Positions 10,860 to 20,699 are shown, counted from the stretch's first letter. The stretch: 64,000 nucleotides of DNA from Dipteris shenzhenensis (GCA_047967505.1 CM106540.1), one strand, 5' to 3'. Numbers and translations are program-made. The notes: generated by a model not told the origin, from the letters alone.

Positions 10860-11190
10860 CTCAAAGAACTAAACAAAACATGGATTCTCACAATGGATTT
10901 CTTCACTCTCAATGAACTCTCTCAAAGGAATGAGCACTCAAAGGACTCTCCCTATCTTTCTCACAAAGATAATGGATGGACAATCTCTCTCTCACTCATA
11001 ATGGAAGTCCTCACTAAGAATGAACGGAATGAATAACTCTCAAAGGAGATGACGGAAATCTTCTTTCAATGGATGGAAATTCTCTCAACGGAAGTGAATG
11101 GAAGAATCTCACAATCACTCAAGAGAACTCTCAATCTCACAATCTCTCTCACACTCTCAAGAATCTCAATGTCTCAACGGAAGACAAGGG
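10860..11190. repeat. Imperfect CTCTCAATGGAA-type repeats
   Basis: Recurring short blocks such as CTCTCAATGGA, CTCTCAAAGGA and CTCTCAACGGA continue up to the primer site. The element's own LTR ends in CTCTCAACA, so the leader may have grown from LTR-edge sequence. Confidence 0.5.
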
Positions 11191-11203
11191 AGCTCTGATA
11201 CCA
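11191..11203 (-). promoter_or_regulatory. Primer binding site of Copia-2 (initiator-Met tRNA 3' end)
   Basis: On the minus strand the LTR end is followed directly by TGGTATCAGAGCT, the standard plant copia primer site complementary to the 3' end of initiator methionine tRNA. Confidence 0.9.
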
Positions 11204-11460
11204 TGACAAAATATGAAGAGGGGAGAGGAGAAGAGTGGAGATGAGGAGAGAGGGCACAGCTAGAGAGCACACCACAAATGACTAACTGTACACTAGAATT
11301 AGTTGAAAAAATAGAATATATACAAACCCTTTTAGGGTTAGGGTTAGGGGATCTAACCCTTTCCTTTATAGCACTCTATAAGGTTAGTGCTATGCACATA
11401 TGATCACGTGATGGTGCTATGCACACATGATCACATGATGTTGAGCGTGAACTCTCAACA
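11204..11460 (-). repeat. 5' LTR of Copia-2
   Basis: The partner of the LTR at 4098-4354; one difference seen by eye. As the upstream LTR in element orientation it would hold the promoter. The same telomere-like motif lies at about 11331-11349. Confidence 0.95.
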
Positions 11461-11465
11461 CCGCC

Positions 11466-13363
11466 TTTCGTGCGAAAGGTCTACCATTCTACACCATTGC
11501 CTCATTGTGCAACAGCCTTTCTTTTCCAAAACTGCTCCCTTGATCCTGTTTGGCGTAGAGTAAGATGTTTCTCGTCAACTGTCTATTTGCCCACTTTCTC
11601 TTTCTTGAAACTTCAAATTGTTATCTTAGTTACATTACTTTGCTATTGTTACAGATTCAAAAAATCTCCATGGTGAACCAAAACCACGGCCGTTCTTGTG
11701 GAAGACGCTCTGTGGATGATAATGCTACGAAGGCAGAATTATACCAAACATCCTTACCCCGTCGACCTGCTTCTTCTATTTCGTCGGTAGAGAAGTCAAG
11801 TACAGTCAAAACAGAAGGAACTTGGGAAAGGTTTAGTGTTTCGAAAGGAGCATGGGTGCTCATGCAACCTAGCAAAAGAAAAAGACCCCAGACAAAAAAC
11901 ATTTTCTTGGCATCGTGGAAGGGAAGAGTACGAGATTTTAAAATCACCAAAGGGAAGATATCCGTGAAAGAAGTTTTGATTCAGCACATGTACATGCATA
12001 AAGAACTTGTCTTGTGAGACTATCCAAAAAATCTTCCGCAACACAGGCCTAATTGTATATTTTTCTATTGTGGTTTTTTCCTTCATGAGGTGTATGGATT
12101 TTTAAGATGAAGCTTTCTCTCTTAACTTATTGACATTCTTATGTTGTTTTATTTCAGATTTATATCCTTCATTGTATGAGACATGGCAAAACATCGATTG
12201 TATTCTGGGATTTATAGATGTTCTGCATGGATCGATAGGAGAACAACAATACCAAGGTCTCGGGGGGGTCACTATGTATAAACCCTCTATACCACGTGCG
12301 TTCAAGGCCTATTTCTAAAATCCCTTATCTGTAAATTTTTCATTAATAAAATGTACCCCTTTTCTATACAAATCTGTAAATTTTTCCCAAAGCTATTTTA
12401 AATAGCCCCTTATGTATATTTATTTCTGTAAATTTTAGAAATAAAAAATATCCTTCTGTTGAACTCACGTGATAGGGTTACATATGATGAGTGACCCCCC
12501 CGAGACCAAGGTGGATGTGCAACAGAGCTAGCTCAATCAGGTATATTTTTTACTGATCATTTTTATCAGTTGCTGGACAAAGCTAACACACATGGTGTAT
12601 TAATAAAACAAGACCTTCTGGCATGGAATTCGGTGGATTGGCCTCACCCACATTCTAGTGTTATAGAGGCATATAGGGCGAAGCTTTTTACAGAAGTACA
12701 GAAAGCTCTGAGGCCCAATATTGCCACTAGGATAGTAAAAATTTCTTTGTGCATGCCTCTCACAGTTTTTGTAGACTTGTTTAATACCTTTCCAGTAAAG
12801 GTTTCAAAAACAATGTTTACAGTTAAAGCAACAAATTCGGCATGCATGCCACAATTTTTGGATAAAGGTTGGGATAAGAAGACATGTAGTTCAGTGTTTT
12901 GTGAGGTGGTCCAACCTTCTATGCAACTGAAGTACATGGTTGCATCACAAAATTTTATTTTCTCTTTTTATTACAAGCGCAGTCGAATGCTAGGCACAAA
13001 GCTTGTCCCAATGGACCAAGATGAAGAGTCTTTTGGTGCACAAAATAAACTTATTGATATTGATGTTGTTGAGAATGGTGATGTGGTAGCCAATATCTCG
13101 TTAAGAGAATGTTGCTCCCTAGCTCAATTGCGCAGTGACATTCTGTTTGAGGCTGAAGGTTCTATCTCAAACGACTTTTTATTTATCTACAAGAACAGAA
13201 AGGTACACCATCTGATTTATCCTAGTCTCTATAAGCATTGCTATTAGTTTAATTTACCACTCTAATTCATATTGCTTTTTTGCAGTTACTCAGAAGAAGA
13301 GAGAGCTCAGTTAAATGCAAAGACATAGAAAATTTTAAAATTGAGATAACACAGACTCCATAA
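11466..13363 (+). pseudogene. Interrupted plus-strand multi-exon gene of unknown function (exons also at 3999-4097)
   Basis: Exon pieces fit splice consensus and frame: 3999-4097 joined to 11466-11559 (donor GTAAG); 11655 onward after TGTTACAG, open to 12017; 12158-13202 after ATTTCAG, split by a MITE at 12257-12506; and 13286-13363 after TTTTTTGCAG, ending in TAA. The link between the second and third pieces is not resolved. The C-terminal part, about the last 70 residues from 'IDIDVVENGDVV' to 'FKIEITQTP', has a beta-grasp-like (ubiquitin-like) pattern of strands and one helix, but this is a weak structural guess. No known family was recognised. Two insertions in exons imply it is now inactive at this locus. 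It is convergent with the histone/protease gene, with only 141 bp between stop codons. Confidence 0.55.
12257..12506. mobile_element. 250-bp MITE with GTCTCGGGGGGGTCACT inverted ends
   Basis: Left end GTCTCGGGGGGGTCACT and right end AGTGACCCCCCCGAGAC are perfect inverted repeats. They are flanked by the direct repeat CAAG (12253-12256 and 12507-12510). The inside is AT-rich and non-coding with repeated TCTGTAAATTTT blocks. Removing the element and one CAAG restores an open reading frame across the site, which supports the boundaries. Superfamily not assigned. Confidence 0.88.
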
Positions 13364-13504
13364 AGAAAGGTTTTGTATTCAATCAAGTAAGATTTTGTAC
13401 AGAATTGTTTAGCTGAATCTATAGAACATATTTCTAACATCCATTTTCTATTTATGTACAGTTTCATCCAGAGGCTGCTCTACATTTTCTGGAGGATCTT
13501 CTCT

Positions 13505-15428
13505 CTACTGCTCCATCCTGTCCGTGCTCCATCCTGTCTCCTCCACTACCCCAGAAGCCTCTCTTTGCTGCTTCTCCACCTTCTCCTCAACATCAGCAGC
13601 AGGTCTTTGCTCCTGTGTCTGCTCCTCCTCAGCACTCTGTGATTGCTCCTGTGGCTTCTGGTCCTCAACATTAGGTGCTTCATATGTGGGATCAAGGTGT
13701 ATGACACCTTCTAGTACTTTAGAGCTTTCACCCAGCTCCACAGTAGCTGCTACAATAGGTTTGGGGGAGGCATAGCTCAAAAACCTCCAAATTGTATGAG
13801 CTCTAAAATTATGTACATAGTTGGGGCTGAAGCTATCCTCTTTTATCTGCAATGGCAGAGGATAATTTAGAACACTTTGTATCATTATGAATTATCTTCA
13901 AGCTAAATGAAAAGTATTTTTCCTTACCAGATCTGGCTGTTCCTTTTCAAAGTAGCTTGAAAGTATATATTTTGCATTGATCAGCACCCTCCATCCACAA
14001 CTACTTGAATCACTTTGTTGTGGTGTCTGTACAGTTAGAAAAAAATGTTAGAAACTGTGAGCATCAGCACAAAACAAAATTATTCAATAAGTTCAAAGAC
14101 ATAGCATTTAATAGACTTTTTACCTCTAGACTTATTGGCTCTATTGAATCCAACAGAGAGACATTTGGAGGACAATGATCCAATGCATCTAATAGCCTTC
14201 TAATACAACTACAATATGTATAATTTAGTTAGTATGGTATCAAAATAATGAAGTTTTGAGTTCAAAAAGCACACACAGCACTTACAATTTCAGCTCTTTG
14301 TGTGTGTTTTTTAGAGAGTTGAATAGAAAGCAATGCTTCTGCTGGATGTCAATAGACACAAAACTCCAGTGGTCACTGCATAAGGAAAAAAGCATAAGAA
14401 ACTGAAAGGCTACAAGAGTTCCCAATATTAAAGAAGAATCTTAAAAGAAGTAGTCACCCACATACCTGCTATGATATGGAAGTAGCAAAATGTCAATTAC
14501 TTCAAAATTGCAGTGTTTGAACCAGCTGGAAATACTCATGGGAGTCTCCTTTGCATCTCTTAATCTAGAAGAAATGGCTGGATCAACAATATGGACTGTA
14601 TGTTGTACAGAGGGGTGAAGCCAGCTTCTCATCATGCTGCATAGGATCAGAACATAATTAGGGTAGGTTATAAAAGAGTTACAAGGAGGATTGATTTGCA
14701 AAAAATGTAAAATTTAAAGACACTTACTAGAGCATTGCAAGAATGATAGTATCTGAGCAATACTCATTCTTGTTAGCCAATGCTGCTAAGCATTGTTTTG
14801 TCAAATCAAAATCATTGACTGAAACTTCATCCTCAATATGTACAACTACATCAGGGCCCAGCTCCTTCAACCTTCTATGTATGTGTAGCTCCTTCTTTCC
14901 AGTCTCCACATCTATAACAGATTTTGTTTCTTTTATTTGCTGCTTCAGTGAGTCCTCATAAGCAGCCTTCCCTCTGGTGTTCTTTGAGTGTGTTACCTCA
15001 ACAACCTTTACCTCATCAACCTTCACCTTCCTTGTAGGTGGAGCATGGGCTGCTACAAGCATTGCATCCTCAAAATATTTCTTCAGGTAATCCTCTGCCA
15101 TTTCCTGCAAGGAAAGAATGGCAGTTCTATTCCACCTGAACCCAAGGTTCCAACTGTCACAAATTTCTCTCACCAGTCTTTGAAAGGGTGTTTTGGGTAT
15201 TGCAAAACCTATGGCTTTCTGTTGCCTCCTTATCTCCCTTAGCACACCTGCACCCTTATTCAATCTTTTGGCCTTTTGCTTGAGCAAGCTCATTGGCTTA
15301 CCCTTCCTGCCATGTGAATCTCTTCCCTTTGGAGGCACACTAAACTTCTTGGAACCTGTCCTAGTTGCTGTTGTTGCAAGACCTGGTCCTTTGCCAACTT
15401 GCCTTGCAGTTGATTTGGTTCTTGCCAT
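13505..15428 (-). CDS. Histone H3-like domain fused to a Ulp1/C48-type cysteine protease (six exons)
   Basis: Exons on the minus strand are about 15428-14728, 14636-14466, 14375-14286, 14208-14124, 14026-13928 and 13846-13505. All joints use GT donors and AG acceptors and keep one frame, giving 495 residues. Residues 1-9 (MARTKSTAR) mimic the H3 tail. Residues ~73-139 match the H3 fold in LREIRR, PFQRLVREI and the LQE.AE.YL..FEDA stretch, ending at 'AAHA'; a canonical third helix is not evident. The C-terminal half carries protease motifs: DHWSFVSIDI (catalytic His), FNSL where Ulp1 usually has D (here Asn), and QQSDSSSCGW (oxyanion Gln, nucleophile Cys, six apart as in Ulp1). The tail is Glu/Gln-rich. 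Starting at 15428 follows an acceptor-like TTGTATGCAG and gives the exact H3-type start. Probable role: SUMO- or ubiquitin-directed protease tethered to chromatin, possibly element-encoded. Confidence 0.8.
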
Positions 15429-15469
15429 CACTCTGAAAAACTGCATACAAAGGATTGGAAAGAGATCAC

Positions 15470-16432
15470 AGACATGAAGAACATGTTCTAACAAAGAAAA
15501 GGCAATCACAAGGGTGGAAGAAGCCAAATAGAGAAATTTGCAATAAAATGCGATATGAGCAGTTTGGAATTTCAAACAGGTCCACATCGCATTTTGCTGT
15601 AAATTTTTTAAATGAAATGCTGGTGCACTCCTATAGTGATTTCTATGTTTCTCCAACCAAATACAGTATGAATGGAGGTTATGCAAGAAGATCACATGCA
15701 AATATCACACTTGAAGATCTGCATTCCTTCAGTGATTTCTCTGTCTTGGTTTGAGCCTATGCATTTCCATACAGGATGTAATTTTTCTATTTTAGGCAAG
15801 AAGATTGCAGAGACTAAGGGAAGTCACAAAACCAGAACATGTTCTCACAAAGAAAAGGCAATCACAGGGGTGGAAGAAGCCAAATAGAGAAATTTGCAAT
15901 AAAATGCGATATGAGCAGTTTGGAATTTCAAACAGGTCCACATCGCATTTTGCTGCAAATTTCTGAAATGACATGCTGGTGAACTTCTACAGTGATTTCT
16001 TTGTCTCTCCAGCCAAATACAGTATGAATGGAGTTTATGCAAGAAGATTACATCTATGAAAGTCAAAAAACCAGAACATGTTCTCACAAAGAGAAGGCAA
16101 TCACAGGGGTGGAAGAAGCCAAATAGAGAAATTTGCAATAAAATGCGATATGAGCAGTTTGGAATTTCAAACAGGTCCACATCGCATTTTGCTGCAAATT
16201 TTTTAAATGACATGCTGGTGCACTCCTACAGTGATTTTTATGTTTCTCCAACCAAATACAGTATGAATGGAGGTTATGCAAGAAGATCACATGCAAATAT
16301 CACACTTGAAGATCTGCATTCCTACAGTGATTTCTCTGTCTTGGTTTGAGTCTATGCATTTCCATACAGGATGTATTTTTTCTATTTTAGGCAAAAAGAT
16401 TGCAGAGACTAAGGGGAGAACCCATTGTTACT
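15470..16432. repeat. Three tandem repeat units, each carrying a ~70-bp hairpin
   Basis: Units start at about 15478, 15835 and 16072 with GAACATGTTCT(C/A)AC. Units one and three are long (~357 bp) and share a 3' segment with GATCACATGCAAATATCACAC; unit two is a shorter version (~237 bp). Each holds an inverted repeat: AATTTGCAATAAAATGCGAT and its near-perfect complement, at 15535-15605, 15891-15961 and 16130-16200. They lie just upstream of the histone/protease gene. Reading frames in this block are by-products of the repeat. Confidence 0.85.
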
Positions 16433-17165
16433 GACCTGGAATCTATCTGTGGATGTGCTGTGCTGCTGAGGAGTAATCTGTGCTGAGGATGATTCTGTGC
16501 TGCTGGACAAGATGCTGATGCTGCAGAGGATGGAGGTAGGGAGGAAAGAGAGCAGAGACTGGAGGGCAAGAGTTCTAAAACAGGATACCACAAAGAAGTG
16601 CAAATAGAATTAAAGAATCACTAAATCCCACACGTGTGGAATCTAGTCATTTTTCACATGTGTGGATGGGACCCAGATCTCTTGGAGTTTGAAATTTGGC
16701 ACGTGTGAAAGTACACTTTATTCCTTGGAACTTGTGCCATTCATGATTTCATCATCAATACCACAACCACTTTTCCCTCCCCTGGATTCCAATCTCTCAT
16801 CCCTGCCACAACTCTCTCTTGATCCTTTCTCTCTGATCCTTTCCTACCCAACACACTCCATCCAGACTGCAACCTGCCTGAAGATAGTACTGCCAGATCT
16901 CCAGGTTACCTAGAGTGCAAAGTTCAAGCTAGAGAAAGAGCAGGAGAAATACCAGTGCAACTCAATCAGCATGGAAAAGGAAAAAAAAGGTCAGAGTTCT
17001 AGTTTGGTTTCAATGTTTTTCAACATTTATTTCTTCCATCCATTGGATTTTTGATGTCCCAATGTCTTCACTCAGCTCCATCCTTCTTCTTACAATTAAT
17101 ACTGTTCAAGAATGTGGTAAATCACCCAGAAATTAGATTGTAGGTTGATATGAATAGAAACAAGA
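16433..17165. other. Non-coding stretch between hairpin blocks
   Basis: No supported gene. It contains two G-box-like palindromes near 16630-16665 (CACACGTGTGG and CACATGTGTGG), which could be regulatory for a divergent pair of genes. CTG/CAG-like runs sit at 16440-16530. Confidence 0.4.
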
Positions 17166-17390
17166 AATTTGCAACAAAATGCGAGGAGAGTGGTTTATAA
17201 TTCTCTAAACAGCCCATATCGCATTTTGCTGCAAATTCCTGTTGTGGACTCCTTGCTCATGAAAAGTTTCACTCATTCCATTATTTCTCTTGCATATGAG
17301 ATCATAGTGTCCAGGAATCACTGAGATGGAACCAAGTGCTTGATTTGACATGCACATGAACAGAACTTGAGAATTTGCAACAAAATGCGA
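17166..17390. repeat. Further copies of the AATTTGCAACAAAATGCGA hairpin arm
   Basis: A complete hairpin at 17166-17236 (arms AATTTGCAACAAAATGCGA and its complement) and a left arm only at 17372-17390. The arm matches that of the three upstream hairpins while the loop sequence differs, so the arm is the conserved part. Confidence 0.75.
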
Positions 17391-17423
17391 GGAGAGTGGT
17401 TTATAGTTCTCTAAACAGCCCAG

Positions 17424-17639
17424 GACCCCAAATATCTGGAGGGCTATGGAAAACACCAGCTCGTAAGGTTTCAAGAGCCACCCATGATTGCATCAGGCCA
17501 CACAGTCCAAGAAGAGGAACAGGTGGAGAGAGCTGAAGAAAAGGATAAAGAGACAGTCGACATCAAGCCAATAAAGAAGAAAAAGACTCCAATCAAGATA
17601 AAAAAGAGAGTTCCAATCGGCAGGCCCTGGGAGAAATAG
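17424..17639 (+). CDS. Candidate terminal exon of a small basic protein (unrecognised)
   Basis: After an acceptor-like AACAGCCCAG, a frame of 71 residues is open to TAG. It has an acidic Glu-rich middle (QEEEQVERAEEKDKE) and a Lys-rich end (KPIKKKKTPIKIKKRVPIGRP), whose RVPIGRP resembles an AT-hook-like core. No upstream exon could be joined with confidence. It may be a remnant. Confidence 0.3.
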   Translation, partial: DPKYLEGYGKHQLVRFQEPPMIASGHTVQEEEQVERAEEKDKETVDIKPIKKKKTPIKIKKRVPIGRPWEK

Positions 17640-17962
17640 GATTTAGTCATCGAATATAGCACAAACATTATATTAAATTTGAACTGATTTGTATAAAGTC
17701 TTTGATATCTGGTATGATCTTGTATAAATGATTAATAAGTTGATGATGAAATGATTTGTACATTTACATAGAGTGGTGTCGTTAAATATTAAATGAACAA
17801 TATATTGAAATTGTAAACAAATTATATTAAGTTCAGATCATATGTTTCACATTGAAATTTTTTTCATGCATAACACCAAGAGTCACTTGTTCCACCAAAA
17901 AAATTTCTATTGAATGAGTTTGAAAACATGTGGACATAACACCAATAAGTTACAAATGAGTC

Positions 17963-20699
17963 CTATTCATGTTTACTTGTCCATTTATGGTTTCTAAATA
18001 TCTTCGATTCCCTCCATTGTCTATGTCTCTCTGCTGCAATTGAATTGTCTAGAGCTTGTCTTCGTCTTTGCTTTTGGGCTAGAAGAAAAGCAAGCTTGAT
18101 TTTGGAGCTAGCAACTTTTCTTTTAGCATGCAGCCTCTGTAGTATGCCTCGGTAAAACCATTGGAAGACTTCCTTCAGACTATTCGCCTTCTGACTCCCT
18201 CCATAGTGTTGTGTGTGTCTAAAAAATGCATTACGTGCCATGTAGTGAGACTTCTCCATGCCTTGCGTAGACCAAATAGCTGGGCATCCATACTTTTTGA
18301 CAAAATAGGGAAGGTGGTTGTATATGATATGCTGTAAGACATAAGAATGCATAGTAAGTAATAAAAAAAAAGAAGATCACACTTAAGTAAAAGAAAAAGA
18401 CATAACCTTACCATGTAGTGAGTTATATTGCAGGTTGTCCATGCGTCTTTCATTGACTTTCCAAAATGTTTAATTGCCTCCTCAAAGTTCTTGTAATCAC
18501 TCTTTGTCCATGTTACTTTGTCACAGAACATGAAGAGTTGATCAAGAGACCTCCACACCTCTGCCTTCCTATTTCGTGCTTCCCCATCTGCCTCATGATC
18601 TTTCACAGCATTATGGACTTGCTTCCACAATCCATAATTAATCTTTGAAACTGCTCTACCTTGCCTTACTTGCTTACTGTGTTTGGGTCGAGACAAGAAT
18701 CTTCTTGCCTTAACACCACCAATAGAGGGCTTGATTGGTACCTCCTTGCCATTGGTAGACTTTTTAAAATCCTTTGTGATTTGAACATCTCCTCCATACA
18801 GACCTATATCGGATAACACTTTTTCCAATGCTTGAAGAGCATCCTTTCTATTTTTTTCGGGATGGAGTTTCCAAGCAAATCCAATATATAAAAATACCAA
18901 TTTCTCAATAATTCGACATAGACCATGCAATGTGCAGATGTGAACATTACATAGTGGAATGTCCAGAATGGCCTTGAAGTTAGGGTCAACTTTATCTCTA
19001 TTAGGTGCTCTCTTCCACCATTTTGAATCCATTACTTGAGCTGATTCTTTGCAGTAAAGACAAGGAGACTTTGAGTTGCCTCCTTTACTAATGTTATACA
19101 TGCACTTAAGTGTTTTAAGATCCCCGGCCATGTGCCACTCTACTTGAAAATCACCTTTTCCTGCAACATGGAGATTCTAGCCTTGCACTTGTCTTTTGAT
19201 TATTGTTGGTATTTCTGTGTGATGAAACACCCAATCTAGTGTTTCATGGTCTTCGGTCTTCACCTGTGAGATTATAGAAAACAAAAGTATTACTATATCA
19301 AATTTGAAAACAATGACCAAAATCAAGTATAAAACAACCCATGATCATACCTGGAACGAGCCTAACCACCATATGTGTTTCTCTGACTGCACACTAAAAT
19401 ACTTCGAACTCGCTTCAGTCAATGATGTATCAATCGCTCCATTCATCAATGTAATAGTAACTCTTTCCATTTTCTTTTCCTTTACAACCTCACACTCATC
19501 CAGTTTGATAACAAATTTCAAAATGCCTTTGCACTCCTCAAATGTTATTCCATAAAACTCGACCATTCTTTTTTGAAGTTGTTGCAGATCTAAAAATATA
19601 TTGTTCCAAGGATCATACACAGTGGTTCCTTTAACACCATGAAATATTTCTTCAATATGGATATATTGCCCAATAAATTCATCTATACTTTCATTCAAAT
19701 GACCTCTTATCCTCCACACGGTTGCTGGATTTGGCAGTAAAACTCGTTTAATCCTTTGATCTTTCAAAGTTGAGGATATCGCATGGAAAATCGAACTATA
19801 TCCCTTCCTGTTAACTCCACTAACATCAAGAGCCTCTTGGATTATAGTGCCATCAACTTGATTATTGGATACAAAGTCCTCTACAACATTGTGTTTGACT
19901 GTTTTGTATTTTTTTTCCTCAATCAAACCTTTTGCTACACCGCAAGAAAGCAATCCTTTCATTTGTTTAACAGGAAGAAGGTTCGGGTCCATATTTTCTT
20001 TTGCAGGCTCCAATAATTTCCTGTAATAACAACACAATATGACTATATTATTCAGCACCTCCATTCTTATTTTGCGACAATCAACGAAATAGATATAGTC
20101 TGGAAGAGAGCCTTTTTGAGTATACAAAATGATAAATTTCAATCTAACCTTGCTTCCTGAATTCGTCGCTTGCATCCACCAGTCCCAGCCTTCAAATTTG
20201 CAATGTTTTTAATCTTCCTGCTACGTTGTCTGTCTCCAAGCACGGTTCTCTTCTTTCTTGCTCTTGTCAACTCTTTTTTACTCTTTGAATGCTCCTCAAT
20301 TTCATTCTGCAACTGCTGCTCCAATTTTGCACGAATGGCTATCTCCTCCATCTTGGCCTCCTTTTCTTGTAGGTACATCATTTTATACGTTTCCGCAAAT
20401 GCAGACTGCGCTGAAATATAACCAAGAAGTCCATTTTGTCCATCGCCGGCAAACCTCAGTAATGTGGTGGGATTGACAAATGGAGGTGTAGAGTTTTTTA
20501 CTTGACATTTTGGATATATGCTTCCATCGCACCATAAGTCAATATGTTGAAGCCCTTCTCTTCTCATATTTTCCCGCTGTTGAGCATTCAGCACCGTATC
20601 CTTTCGTCTTTTTTGTGTTGGAGCATATTGTTCTTCTAAGTCGATGTGAAGATGGTGTAATCGCTTCTTCTCAGATAGTGACTCACTAGTATCGGCCAT
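17963..20699 (-). pseudogene. Transposase-like protein, four exons, one in-frame stop
   Basis: Exons on the minus strand: 20699-20149, 20020-19351, 19263-18412 and 18331-17963. GT/AG joints keep one frame for 813 codons plus stop, broken only by a TAG at 19177-19179. The N-terminus is basic with a coiled-coil-like stretch (EKEAKMEEIAIRAKLEQQ). Possible RNase-H-like catalytic and metal residues: IKLDECE, then AGDLKTL, then a CLYCK (CxxC), CTLHGLC, and a late GMEKSH acidic residue. This D...D...CxxC...H...E order resembles zinc-containing DDE transposases, but no superfamily could be named. A Lys/Arg-rich C-terminus follows. It is in the same orientation as the histone/protease gene 2.5 kb away. 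The single nonsense codon suggests recent inactivation. Confidence 0.6.

Larger units (their letters stand above)
8712..11190 (-). other. Long untranslated leader of Copia-2
   Basis: About 2.5 kb between the primer site and gag, unusually long for a copia leader. No convincing protein was seen in it on either strand. It contains a TGACGTGGCA-type minisatellite (9.5-10.1 kb), a GC-richer stretch (10.2-10.9 kb) and a CTCTCAATGGA-type degenerate repeat (10.86-11.18 kb). Confidence 0.7.
4098..11460 (-). mobile_element. Copia-2: complete Ty1/copia LTR retrotransposon (7.36 kb), young insertion
   Basis: Both LTRs (4098-4354 and 11204-11460, 257 bp each) are present and differ by eye at a single base (TTTATATCACT versus TTTATAGCACT). 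The 5-bp target duplication CCGCC is at 4093-4097 and 11461-11465. Element order on the minus strand is 5' LTR, tRNA primer site, ~2.5-kb leader, gag, protease, integrase, RT, RNase H, polypurine tract, 3' LTR. This order (integrase before RT) defines Ty1/copia. Despite near-identical LTRs, the coding region holds several frameshifts. It is inserted in an exon of a plus-strand gene. Confidence 0.97.

Noticed and set aside
10228-10915. Arg/Pro-rich frames of ~110 codons on both strands in the Copia-2 leader
   Set aside because: Composition follows local GC content; both strands are open and no element protein is expected in this position.
15429-15701. N-terminal extension of the H3-like frame up to 15701
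   Set aside because: The extension lies in the hairpin repeat, has no ATG at its start and is preceded by an intron-like acceptor just before the H3-type ATG; the start at 15428 is far better supported.
15455-16349. Repeated ~97-residue frames on both strands upstream of the H3/protease gene
   Set aside because: They are translations of the tandem hairpin repeat and are nearly identical between units; no sign of coding selection.
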